From: Anthostomella pinea
Taxonomy: Eukaryota > Ascomycota > Sordariomycetes > Xylariales > Xylariaceae
Direction of reading: 5' to 3'
Assembly (NCBI GenBank): GCA_963556695.1
Contig: CAUWAG010000007.1
Location: forward strand, 3,162,001 to 3,226,000
Length of the DNA: 64,000 nt
In this document: positions 24,142-35,287 of the stretch, piece after piece
How positions within the stretch are numbered: the first letter of the stretch is position 1
Layout of the letters: the number at the start of each line of letters is the position of its first letter
Notes under the pieces: model-generated
Told to the model about the DNA's origin: nothing
The model's database searches: none
The model's input: only the letters and a program-made list of their open reading frames with translations
Program-made: the position numbers and the translations under genes

Positions 24142-25131
24142 CCAGGCCTAATCCTCTGCGATGAATGCAAAGGAGACTGTACCTGGACAACCTCCTATCA
24201 CTGCCGTCAGTGCAAAGACTACGACCTCTGTCCCCTCTGTGTACGCAAGGGTCGTGGATGCAACAACTACGGATCCCACACATGGATCTTCATGAGACGA
24301 TCCGAAGGCGGAAACACCAAGCCACTGTCATTTGGCAGAGAAATATCGCTACAGGAAGCACACACCGTGGAGGACTTCTATCCTTCTCGCTTCGAGCCAC
24401 CTCAAAATGGAGAAGATACACCGCAGGCTCTTTTCGAGAATGAGCACCGATTTATCCGCCGTACCAATCCCCGCGAGATACTGATATACACGGCTGGAAC
24501 ATGTCCAGGCAATGGTCACAGTAGCCCTCGAGCCGGCTATGCCTTCGTCTATCGCCCATCCGCATATCTAGAAGATGGCACGCGCACCCATTTCGGTACG
24601 ATAGCGTACCGTTTGGAAGCCCGAGGTCCGTCGTGCCGCAAGATTCACACGCCGACAAGTAACCGGGCCGAGCTCCGTGCCATGGTTGCCGCGTTGCAAT
24701 TCAGAAATTGGAGCACCGATTGTAACGGGGGATGGAGGACCTTGGTAATCGCCACCGACTCGGAGTATGTCGCAAACGGCGTTACGTGTACTGAGTGGAT
24801 TAAAGGATGGGAGGCCGAGAAATGGACTTTTTGTGACCGGCACACCCAGCCAGAATCGAGTATCAAGAATCAGGACCCATGGAGGCTTCTCATCCGCTTG
24901 ATTCGTGATCTGCACGGAAGTGGCTTGCATGTCTCTTTCTGGCGAATTCCTAGGGCGTACAATGAGCGAGCCAACTTGTTCGCTAAGGGAGGTGCGGACG
25001 TGGATGAGGTTCCAGATTTCATGAAAATCCAATACGCTGGGCCGAAATCGAGCATAATGATACCAATCATGTATGATAAACCCTTACTTGGATTGCGTCG
25101 GACTGAAGACATCACGGGTATATCAGTATAA
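24085..25131 (+). CDS. ZZ zinc finger plus RNase H-like protein
   Basis: Single-exon frame of 348 residues. Residues 25-65 form a ZZ-type finger (CDECKG, CRQCKDYDLCPLC). Residues about 132-305 have an RNase H fold: LIYTAGTC, NRAELRAM, IATDSEYV and ERANLFAKGG line up with the four catalytic segments. Two catalytic Asp positions look lost: the first is Ala137 and the last Asn297. Glu196 and Asp225 remain. The domain may therefore bind hybrid nucleic acid without cutting it. The only available start codons (24085, 24112) lie inside a MITE, so the original 5' end may have been replaced. It sits inside the GlcNAc cluster with no evident link to sugar metabolism. Domain calls are firm; function is not. 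Confidence 0.72.
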   Translation: MTLTPYSSIMIDRSSLFQQPGLILCDECKGDCTWTTSYHCRQCKDYDLCPLCVRKGRGCNNYGSHTWIFMRRSEGGNTKPLSFGREISLQEAHTVEDFYPSRFEPPQNGEDTPQALFENEHRFIRRTNPREILIYTAGTCPGNGHSSPRAGYAFVYRPSAYLEDGTRTHFGTIAYRLEARGPSCRKIHTPTSNRAELRAMVAALQFRNWSTDCNGGWRTLVIATDSEYVANGVTCTEWIKGWEAEKWTFCDRHTQPESSIKNQDPWRLLIRLIRDLHGSGLHVSFWRIPRAYNERANLFAKGGADVDEVPDFMKIQYAGPKSSIMIPIMYDKPLLGLRRTEDITGISV

Positions 25132-25448
25132 CTAGCTTCCCGAGTAGGTGTTGTTGTGCACAAACCCCTTTCCCCAGGTTTGCGTTCGTTAGATAGTGGA
25201 ACGTCCAACAGATCGCGACAAAAGTCCTCTCCAGTACCTACCTACTTCCTATACTACAGTGTGCGAGTGTCGCCCGCTCAAAGAGACCAAAATCGCTCAA
25301 GCAAACGCCGTGTTCTCATGCCGTCGTCAGCAACCGCCCACTCCGTCCGCCTGCCTGCCTGCCTAGCTCCGCCCACCCGGTATCAGTACTCCAAACCCAA
25401 ACCAACGCATCCTCAGGTCTGTAAAACCTAACCTAGAAAGGGGGTATC
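25132..25448. other. Convergent spacer, RNase H-like gene to RON1 gene
   Basis: Tail-to-tail gap of 317 bp holding both 3' ends. No gene seen. Confidence 0.4.
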
Positions 25449-27241
25449 TCATTCTGCCGAGAAATATCTCTTCGACTTGCTCCTGATCTGCTGTGCCTTG
25501 ATCTCCTGCGGCACGGCTATGTGGTGAACAATGTGCGGGCGGTAAATCGTATCGACGAGTGGTGTCCTATTTATTCAACGTTAGCAATTGATCAATGCTT
25601 CCATTACGCGGTACTCGAGTGTTGTAAGTAGGACTAACCAGTCATCCACCGACAATGGGAAATACTCGTATAACTCTTCCTCTTCTTCCAAGGGGCTCTC
25701 GCCCCCAACATGACCTGACGATGCTCTCTGTAACCGCGGGCTTTGTGATGAATCCGTGTTCGAGCGGTTGTTCGGGCTGCGTTCGTCCTCCGATAGCGAT
25801 AGACTTATCGGCACGGACTGTGTAGCGGATGCGTTCTTCGAGAACCTGTCCAGGTTCGATATTTTGGCCGAAGACTCTTTTCCCCACGATGGTACGGGTG
25901 GCCTGCTTAGATTCGGCGAGAGAGCCAATCTCTTCGCTGGTTGTTGTTGCGAGTTCGATGGTCCTGGGTAAGATGGTGTGGTGGGCGTTGGCGTTGCCCA
26001 CTCGTTCGATTTGGACGTGGCCAAGTTACTGCCTAACGAATTGAACGTGTTCCCGTTCTGCGACGGGTCTGTCCGTTCCGTTTTCAGATTCGGCGTGGGA
26101 GCAGCACTTGCGTCGCTTTGCGTGCGTGTCCTCTCCGTGTTATTCGGCACCTTCTTCTCGCCCGCGCTGAGAGGAACATCCTTTCTGCTATCAAAGTTCC
26201 GCGGGCTGCGTCCGCGCACAATCACCGGTCCGCTCTGGATATCGGCAATCTTCATCAGCTCGCCGCTGACCTTTATCTTCCCCAGGAGGCTTATCTGAAC
26301 AACATAGTGCTGCTGCAGTCCCTTCCGGCGTCCGTTGTTCGCCGTGGCACTCTTGAACTGCAACCGTTTCCACGCAACCGGTATACTGACGCGGTGGCCG
26401 TCGGCCTCACCTCCACTGAGATCAAGCAGGATCTTGGGCGGTGCGCTTGCCACCTTGGTCTCCTGTCCCTCGCCCAGGGCCGGATTGCTGTTTTTCCACG
26501 GTATCGATATGATCTCAGTGAGCTTGCCCTCGATGCTCTCGATGGCGGATATGGAGGCGTGGAACTCGACGATCGGTATGGCGCGCCCTTGCTCGTTCAT
26601 GACTTGCGTGCAGTGGCGCGGGAGGTGTATGTACCCCGAGCACTGCCACAGATTCCGCCGGTAGCATGTCAGCTCGAGCGGGCGGCCGGACGTCTCACCG
26701 CCAAATACGTCCTCCGCGACGAAGAACATGCCGTACAGCTCGGCCGACATGTTGAGCTCCGAATAGGTACCGAGCGCATCGTCAAGCGGTGTGGCCTTGA
26801 TTATGGTCGTCGAGAAGCCGAGCAGCTTGTCGTCGAGCTGCTGCGGCGAGGAATCCTCATCGTGGTGCAGGTCTTCGGTGGTCGGCGCGGCTTCGTACGG
26901 TCTGGAGTAGTTGAAGGGGTCCTCGAAGGTGGTCGAGAAGGTTTCGAAGTCGTACGACGGTGTAAAAGGCAATGGAGGCAGACCGCCGTTGACAGCTTCT
27001 CTGAACTGAGTCTTAGTATATAGGACATGTGCTATGCTATAGGGTCTATCTTGGGCATATTCCAGCGGTCCGGTCCAACGGGCAAGCTAGAGATACGCCA
27101 CGAAGCAACTTACAGCATGGACTCGTCGAAGTTCAGTTCCGGCTCGAAGCTTTCTAAACCAAGCCCGGAGCTAACCATAGCAGCGTTCAACCCCATGGCC
27201 TCGCCGGGGCTGGGAGCCGGCATGGAGTTGAATGTGGCCAT
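25449..27241 (-). CDS. ron1: Ndt80/PhoG-family transcription factor, RON1 type
   Basis: Predicted 535 residues in three exons: 27241-27114, 27000-25639 and 25566-25449. Start MATFNSMPAPSPGEAMG is the first ATG after an in-frame stop. The Ndt80 DNA-binding domain lies at about residues 105-330. Its hallmark is WKRLQFKSATANNGRRKG followed by QQHYVVQISLLGKI. The second half is Ser/Pro-rich and disordered with an acidic patch (EEEEELYEYFP) before the final intron, and a basic end (IRSKSKRYFSAE). In Trichoderma reesei, RON1 is the positive regulator of GlcNAc catabolic genes. The location between kinase and sensor genes supports the same role here. Confidence 0.87.
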
Positions 27242-28520
27242 CGCATCGTAAGGGCCAGTACCCTCCGTGCCGGCGTGGTGTTTCGATTATATGCTGATGC
27301 TGGCGCTGACGTTGTATCCTAGGCGGTGTCGCGACGGGAAGGCGGTCCAATGCGGTAAGGAGGCGGTTAAGACGTCGAAATATAGCTCTATTCAATGCGA
27401 CGATCTCGGCAGACAGACCAAGGTTTACAGCGGTACAGCGGGCGAGTCGCGACTTGAGATGCAATAGGAAATGGTAGGCCGGCGACTATGCTGCCGCGGT
27501 TGAAACAATGACCACTCCAGAAAGGCTCAGCTGTGGGGAGAACAAGCAGCCGGGAGTACAATTCCGCTAGGACACTGGGTGATAATGACCGTTACGGGGG
27601 CCGGTAGCTCGTGCGTCCGCCTGTAGAGAGGCATGGTGACAGAACTGATTGAGTGCGACAGCGGTAGTGATAACAGTGCCCGCGGGCTGCAGCAGTAATG
27701 TCGCTGCCTGACAGCCCATTGCAGGTGCCATCAACCCTGTGGACGGTAGAGACATGGATTGGTTCAGACGATCAGACCCTGTGATCCCTGTTAGGGGTCG
27801 CTCTGGGGGCGTTCAATCGGAGGCCGGGAGGTGGTTATTGGATGGATCCATGGTCCATGGTCCATGGTCCATGGATGGGATGGACCCGACTCTGTGTGGG
27901 TGACGTCGGGATGGGGGAATGATGGATCTCGGGCCTTTCCACCTTCTCTAAAGACGATCGTGTGGTGGGGTTGATGATAGACAGGCCTAGCCCTGGGGTA
28001 AAGTCCCAGATGTCAAAGAATCCCATCAGCCAATGATCTTTATTTAATCCCCTTAATATGTCACGAGTTACCGGCAGATCACGAGTCCAGGCTCTCGGTG
28101 CTTTCTTGCATCTGTCATTCAAAGTTCCGCCGCCGACCCCAACGGCCGTGATGCTTAATCGAGAATGTGAGCGATAAGCCCCTGAATCCGAGGGTTACTG
28201 TAAAGGACGATGCAACCCTTCATGGACAACACTTGTCGCCACCGTAAGACGATGAAGAGGCAAGGCGAAGAGGCTTTGATATTCTATTTTTACGCAGCAG
28301 TCTTAAGACACGGCGTGATCTACTGGTCCTGCGGTCATGTGTCAGATCCAGAGGATTCGATATTCCAAGACACCGAAACGCCAACCGCTCGCCCCGTGGA
28401 TGAAGACATTCCAATGATCCTACAATAAAATAACCGAATCAGGTAACCGTTGCGACCTGAGATGAGGCTGGTCTTGGCCTAGAAACTCCCTTAGACCAGC
28501 AAAGGTAGGGCGGATTGTCT
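27242..28520. other. Intergenic region upstream of RON1
   Basis: About 1.3 kb holding the RON1 5' flank and the 3' flank of the NGS1-type gene. It contains the CCATGGT tandem repeat. No gene seen. Confidence 0.4.
27848..27875. repeat. CCATGGT heptamer tandem repeat
   Basis: Four head-to-tail copies of CCATGG(T), the last ending in A. Each unit contains the palindrome CCATGG, so single strands could fold on themselves. Non-coding, about 600 bp upstream of the RON1 start. Confidence 0.75.
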
Positions 28521-31500
28521 TCATGCCAAATCAGACCACTTGGTATGTCTCAAGTCAGCTTTTGATTCAACGTCGAAGTCAGAGACTTACATTCTCGGGC
28601 AGATTCGTAACTTCATCAAAGGACTGTTGAACCTCGAAGCCCATGGCAGAGAAGAGGTCATGCGTTTCGTCGAGGACCTGTAGTCATGTCAGATCCATTC
28701 CCAAAGTAGAAAGTCGACATCGTGTAGGTACTCACCCAGCTTAGTACACTCTTCGTCGACTTCTGTGCCTTGTTTTGTCTGACGCCCATGAACGCTAGCC
28801 CCTGCAGCAACAAAGTCGACTGAGCTGACGCAGGAACAATCGGGGCGACGATACCGCCAACGTCCTCACCACTTACAGGGTGGAGACAAGGGATGTAGGA
28901 TGATAGTTGACCGGCGCCTCTGCAGATGATGACAGTTCCCAGTAGAGTGTCCGCTGCATTCTTGGCTCGCACAACTCCACAACTCTTCTCCTGCAGGGCG
29001 AAACGGTAGAGCTCCACGACTTCGGGTCCTGCATGGGCTGCCACGAGGCTCAAAACGGACTCGGCATTGTCCAGTCCGTGGATGAGGTCGAAGCTGATGT
29101 TCGCTCGTTGAATGCTTTGAGAAAGCCCCTCAGGGGCTGTCCAGGCTCCGAGGTCCTCGATCACCATGTTTGCAATTCTTTTCGGGAACTGCGTGTCCCA
29201 GCCAACATTGTCAAACCAGCTCTTCATGCTTCCATTCTCATCGGCTGGGATGCCTGGGAACACTCCCGGAAATGCGAGCCCGACCTGCAGTTTCTTGATT
29301 CCTTGCCTCTGGAGTAATGCTCGCATGGCACGGCGATGTAATGAGCGGCCTATTGATACGTTTCTCTTGGAAGGATCAACAAAGATCGCCCCAATTATGC
29401 CAATGCCTTTCGTGAAGTACGTAGCGGCAAAGCCATACAACATGTTGGTACTGCTGTTCCGAACTACGAAGTGGGCTTCTTCCATATCTGTGTTGAACAA
29501 CTCAAACGAAGACGGGCTGGTGGTGAGGTACGGCAGGTTTGGTGTACTTGATCGCGTGAGGGTCTTCAGCAACTCGCTAAGACCATGGCCGTCTCGGTCT
29601 CGTTCGTAGTTCTCAACAAGCCACTGTTGTCTGTTCTTGGATATTCTCTTGCTTTTCCTCATGGTCCCAGGCATGGAGCCCTGCGGAACAAAGTCTCCAT
29701 GCAGTGCGCGGACAAGAGAAGCCATTGCGGTTTCGGTGAAGTCGAATGTGCAGACGTAGGTTCCGATTGACTTGTCCATGGCGAAATCGTACGGAGAGCT
29801 CACGGCAACAACAATGAGAGACTTTTTCTGTCCAGTGCCCCGAAGCATATGACACATCATTGCCACATGTTTCGTGAAGCCGGACTGATACAAGTTTCGA
29901 TTGGCATCAGCAGTAACTATAATAATCGCAGACGCTCTGTTGATTAGGTTCTCGTGAACTAGGCATTGGTCAGCATGACAAAATCGCCACAGGATCGAGC
30001 AGCGGCCCTTGTACCTGGTCTGAGCCCATTCGCTGTGTAGGAAGTATGAAGGAGCTTCCCATGGCGAATGCGTGCTATTGACTTCCCAAGCTCTCGAAAG
30101 ACGCCTTCTCCACTCATGATTGCTCCCTTCTCCTGATGTGCCCACTTGTCGTGCAGAGAGGAAGCTTTCGCATTTGACTTCTCCATCATGCTCTTCGTGG
30201 CTGCAGAGGCAGGTAATGGCTTGACCAGCGGGGTCAGTAATAACAATTCTTCCTCTTGTAATAGACTCTGCGAGAGAGGTAGCAGGTTGTCCTTGTTCCG
30301 TACGACGGTGATGGACTGGTCGTATGCTTTCCGAGATAGTGCGAGATGAGTGGGATGTATCTTGGACAGTAGAGACAGCCCCGGTGGATTCAAGGCCTTC
30401 TGCCAAGATGTACATACGCTCTTCATTTTCAGCACTCGCCTCAGAGAAGTGAAGATCCGTTCCTTTGAAATGATTCCATTCTCGATTCCCAGCTTCAAGC
30501 CTGATATGGCTTCCAACTGCACATCGTGCGCGCGGCAGAGAAGAACAAGGTCGTTGCCTGCCTCGACCGCCATGACAGTCCCGCCCTTGACGCCGTACTC
30601 CTGAATCAATGACTGCATCTCAAGGCATTCCGAGATGGCAACGCCGTTAAATCCGAGTTCATTTCGAAGGAGATCGTCGACAACTTGGTCGGATAGACAA
30701 GCGTGCATGACGTTCATTCCGGCATTCTGGATACCGCAGCCACCAACGAACATGGCATCCAACCGGCCAGCCCCGATAGCATTTCGAAAGGGTACGAGAG
30801 CACTGATACTGAGTTCCTCGAGGGTCTGGGTGATAATTGGCATGTCTAAGCTGGAGCCCTGGAAATCGAGGTTCCCGTAGGATGGGAAATGCTTCCCGCA
30901 AGTTGCCACACCTGCGTCTTTGAAGCCGTTGATCGCAGCGATACAATACAGCGAAGCTTCCTGGGGGTCGTCGCCTGTAGCCCGAACCCCAAGGGGTTGA
31001 TGTCGAGCATTTGTCAAGACATCTAGGACGGGGCCCAGGATGACGTTGACCCCTACTGCGGATACTTCAGTCGCGGTAGCTTTTGCTATGCTATATGCCA
31101 GTTCCGGGCTCCCCGTGGCAGCGATTCCCATGGCACTGGGGAACTGGCAGATGTAGTCTTCGTCGAACAGACTGTTGACGCCTCCATTTTCCTGGTCGAG
31201 GGCTATCAACAGGGGCACTGGGTGTCCAGCTTGATGGGCTATTGTTTGCAGTTCTTGTACTAGAGATGCCGTCTGCTCGGCAGCTATACATCTTCAAATC
31301 AGTACTGACTTGGGCTCGTCACGTGCGTCTCTGAGATCTCAGGTTTGGTGCGGCTCTGTAAGGGCGAGGACCTACATTTGAGGTTCTTGGCGGTCAAGAT
31401 GATGGATCCCAAGTGGTGATTCTCAATGAGGTTCCTGATCTGAGGCGTGATCTCAGTGCCATCCCATCCCATAATCAACATCTGACCAATGGCCCTATTT

Positions 31501-31646
31501 ATTAATAGTCAGCAAGCTACCTAAGCCACCCAGGCAGACTCGGCCTGGAGCTTCTTCTCGCCAACACCGGTGGGACACCAGAGCGGGTGTGCGTACCGAT
31601 CCAGGTCCTGCCATAGCGGATCGAATTCGGAATCTGACTTGGCCAT
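28521..31646 (-). CDS. ngs1: NGS1-type GlcNAc sensor: degenerate GH3 domain plus tandem GNAT
   Basis: Predicted 921 residues in six exons: 31646-31597, 31494-31376, 31283-30015, 29958-28736, 28677-28591 and 28538-28521. The N-terminal half is a NagZ-like GH3 domain (GQMLIMGWDGTEITP, SIILTAKNLKSAEQ, LLIALDQENGGVN, KHFPSYGNLDFQG). The C-terminal half has two GNAT-like regions, the first with VDPSKRNVSIGRSLHRRA as its acetyl-CoA segment. In Candida albicans, Ngs1 binds GlcNAc through the GH3 domain and activates catabolic genes through acetyltransferase activity. Here the GH3 catalytic elements are gone: the Asp-His loop reads GNLDFQGSS and the nucleophile loop reads AISECLEMQ. This supports sensing rather than hydrolysis. 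It is divergent from the deacetylase gene. The last exon has only six codons and is the least certain. Confidence 0.85.
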
Positions 31647-32915
31647 ATTGACCCGTCTGCGAGACTTTTCGCACAGAGGAGCCTGGCGTCACGTTATGGA
31701 GGTCGTGCAACCGGTGTGGGCATGCAGGGCAGATCAGGGTCAACCAGGCTCCAGGCCAAATAACAACGGAGAGTGTAACAAGCAAGACAGGCGAGTCGAG
31801 GCCCAGCAAGATGATAGACTGGGGGGACGGGTACACTGGAAAGAGACACTGATGCTGTAGATTGGCTGATCCACGCTGGATGTGTATTGTTCTGAACAGT
31901 GAAGAGCGAGGCTTGCTTGAGCTGACAGCTGAACACCACCTGGGCAAGGCGGGTAGGCAGTGGGCCCGCTTATGCAGGAGGCCCGGGATCGAATATGGGG
32001 TCCGGCTGATTGGCTAGCTGCCGAAAATACTGGGGAGAGCCGCTATGCCCCTCTAGGACGGGCTAGCCAGAGAGAAAATAGTGGGACCTGGAATCGGGCC
32101 CTTTTCTCCAACGCCTCCCACACTTCGCAACGTTACCTTCTCCAACTGGCTCGTTGGACCGAAGGTGTTGGAGCCTCATCCAAGTCACCAGCTCAAGCAA
32201 CCAATGATCCACTCGCGCAATGTGCAATGGATGGTCACACTCTCGATGACATCCAGAGGTGGCAAGGAACCAACGACAAACGCTTTGGGATGGTGCTGGC
32301 AGACCATGAGCAGACATGGCCAGTGAGTTCATTGGTCGACCGCATCGGTGTTGGGTTGGAAGCTGTCTGCGAGCTGCGAGTCGCTATCGCAAACCAGTGA
32401 CGGCCATGATGAGTAACCGACCTGCTGGCCTGGAATCGCCCGAACCATGCTGGCCAATCCCTTCGTTCACATGTTGCTCTCGTTGGTGTGGGGGGCTGGA
32501 CTGGTATCAGTCCAACGCTCAAGGCTATCACGACTAGAGTGTTACAGTCACACACAGCTACGCATCCCGAAGAGACTTCGACGTCCCACTACGATTCAGA
32601 TGATAGCCCTGTGGGTATCAAGGTTCGCGGGTACACATGTCATCCGTCCTGTTAGCGATGCTATCGTCGCCTCCTTGGCAGATGGGGATCGATGGATCCG
32701 GTCTAGTCTCCGGCGAACCCTCCGGGGACAAGCGTGAGTCCCAACGTCATTCCATCATAAGTACATGTAGGTCTGCGGTCTCGATACTTCTGTCTATTCC
32801 GTTCATGGAGACCAAAATACTCGCCGAAGGGACGACTGTCCTATTGCTTGACGGAACCTAGCGAACAGCTGTATCATTTCCTTGTCCATTAATTGTATAC
32901 ATCCGAAGTCTCGAT
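31647..32915. promoter_or_regulatory. Divergent promoter region of NGS1-type and deacetylase genes
   Basis: A 1.27-kb head-to-head spacer between two GlcNAc-pathway genes. A 146-codon open frame (31960-32400, +) has no family motif and I treat it as chance. A near match to the Ndt80 element, CGCAAAC, lies at 32388-32394. Confidence 0.45.
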
Positions 32916-34336
32916 ATGCCCCACTCCCTACCCTCCTCACCCAAGTCGACGCCTAAAAATGGTGGAAATGGTATCACCAAGTTCACCAACTGCCGTATTC
33001 TGAAAGACAACTCGCTCGTCGAGGAAGACCTCTGGGTCAACTCCATCACCGGGAAGATCATCCGGAGCCAGGCTGCCTTCTACGATGACTTCGTCCTCCC
33101 GAACCAAGTCATCAACCTTGGCGGCCGCATATTATCACCAGGTTTCATCGAGTGTCAGCTGAATGGCGCCTTCGGGTTCAACTTTTCGACGTTGCTCGAG
33201 CCCGCCGTCTATGCCAAGAAGGTCAGAGAGGTGAACCGGCAGCTGGTGCGGACTGGCGTTACCTCGTACCTGCCGACCATCACCAGCCAGCGCAGCGACA
33301 TCTACAAGCGGGCACTGCCGCATCTCGGACCCTCCGGATACCGGCAAGTCGCCGAAGATGGGGCAGAGTCCGTCGGCGCACACGTGGAGGGTCCTTTCTT
33401 GAGCCCAACCAAGAACGGTGTTCACAACGTGGACGTGCTGCGGGAAGCCGACACTTTCGAGGACCTGGAAGATTGCTATGGACCCACAAACATCAGCTCA
33501 GAGGACAGCTACGAGCCATCACCGATCAAGATGGTCACCGCGGCGCCCGAGCTGGGGCGCATGACGGAGCTGATCCCAGAGGTCACGGCGCGCGGCATCA
33601 TCTTCTCGGTCGGACACTCGGAGGCGACGTACGAGGAGGCGTCCAAGGCAGTAGCCGCCGGCGCGACCATGATCACACACCTCTTCAACGCCATGCGGCC
33701 GTTGCACCACCGCAACCCGGGCATCTTCGGCGTCCTGGGCATGGCCGAGAGCCTGCCGCGCCCCTACTTCGGCATCATCGCCGACGGCGAGCACCTGCAC
33801 CCCACGACCATCAAGATTGCGTTCAACGCGCACCCAGATGGCTTCATCCTGGTAACTGACGCCATGCACATGGTCGGCTTGCCGGACGGCGCTTATCAGT
33901 GGACGAATGGCGATTGTACGAATCATATTGTGAAGAAGGGGCCCAAGTTGATACTGGAGGGTTCCGATCGTATTGCTGGAAGGTAAGACTTCTTCTCCTT
34001 CCTGCGATTGAGCGTCGACTGTTTCCATCAGATCGACAAAACAGGTCTGCCTCTCGAAACACCTTGCTGACCAAAGCCTTCGCAACGAATAGCTCCATAA
34101 CACTCATCGAATGCGTGACCAACTTCCTCCGCTGGTCCGGCGCCACCATTCCGCAGGCGCTGCGGGCCGTAACATCGACACCGGCCGCGATGCTGGGTAT
34201 GCAGGGCGTCAAGGGGTGTTTGGATGACGGCGCGGATGCGGATCTAGTAGTATTATCCGAGGGTTTGGGCCAGGACGAGGCTGAGCTCGTGATTGATGAG
34301 GTTTGGAAGTTTGGGACAAAGGTCTTCAGTCGATAG
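32916..34336 (+). CDS. nagA: N-acetylglucosamine-6-phosphate deacetylase
   Basis: Predicted 436 residues in two exons: 32916-33982 and 34093-34336. It removes acetate from GlcNAc-6-P to give glucosamine-6-P, the step before the deaminase. Amidohydrolase landmarks are intact: the metal-ligand loop AHVEGPFLSPTKNGVHN, GHSEATYEEASKA, THLFNAMRPLHHRNPGIFG, and catalytic Asp in LVTDAMHMVGLPDGAYQW. The splice restores IAGSSITLIECVTNFLRWSG, which is conserved. C-terminal DGADADLVVLSE is typical. Known as DAC in fungal clusters. Confidence 0.95.
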
Positions 34337-35287
34337 ACGGGTTGGCATATACTAGATTACGTGAAGCAAAGCAGGGCAAAGTAAAGTAGACCAGAGACTG
34401 GGTACTTAAACGGCAGATCAGAGGCTACATAGGTCGAGATTGAACCACGGTCTTGCAGATTGGTGAACGCTGTATGTACCAGTTATACCCCCATATCATA
34501 ATCGTACACCTGGATAATAGATTATCGGGTGATCAATGGTTTATTTGGCGGTCTACATTCTTAGGTAGTTGACTATTTGCTACACGGATACCTGGAACCT
34601 TTCATGCCATCATGAAGGTCATGTGTTGCTTGTCAGTTCAGGAAGCTCGCCATCGTCTTGAGCATCATCGGGAACGCCTGCTATCGCTCTTCTGATGAAC
34701 CGATGTTTTCAGAAACGGTATGCAGAGTTGAGGGGAATTGGTTGGTCAGTCAAAAACTCACCGGCCCTAACGTTGAACAGGTTGCAACATGTTCAGCAGT
34801 CCACATAAGTCCGCCCACGCACCTCGGTTTCCCCTCTCAGAAATCACAATAGGTCGTAGATGGACAGCGACCGGCGAATGTGTACGTATAATGTCAATTA
34901 GGTTCAAAACCTTTCACGGGTGGCCAATGCGGTGGCTTGCATGTATACACTCGTCTGTCGTGGAATAAGCGTACTGGAATACGGATATACATTGCAAGAG
35001 ACCATTTTTTATGGTTATTACAAGGTACTTATGCCACAGTTAGGAAAACACCCTCATCATGGCCGCCATGATGGCGTGAGATTATCATCTAGGTACGGTA
35101 GGTATGATTACACAGCACTAGCCTTCAGATGCAATCGATTCAGCAACCCTCGATCCGCCTATTCCCTTTCTCTTCCGTCAATATTACTCAGGTCTATGCC
35201 CCAGTTGTGAAAGCTGTTTTAGCCGTACAGAACTGGTGGTGGAGCCCCGAACAGAGCGCCGGTCCCTGTGGTGGTCGCTGTGGTGTC
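34337..35287. other. Intergenic region between deacetylase and BTB pseudogene
   Basis: About 950 bp, convergent. Probably the deacetylase 3' UTR and decayed sequence. No gene seen. Confidence 0.35.

Noticed and set aside
26118..27023. 301-codon antisense frame opposite RON1
   Set aside because: A shadow of the RON1 coding exon; the RON1 strand carries the Ndt80 domain.
32388..32394. CGCAAAC as an Ndt80/RON1-type binding site in the sensor/deacetylase promoter
   Set aside because: The published Ndt80 core is CRCAAAW; the last base is C here. I found no perfect match by eye in either divergent GlcNAc promoter, so no site is called.
31960..32400. 146-codon open frame (+) between the NGS1-type gene and the deacetylase
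   Set aside because: No motif or hydrophobic pattern; composition unlike neighbouring genes; it lies in the shared promoter.
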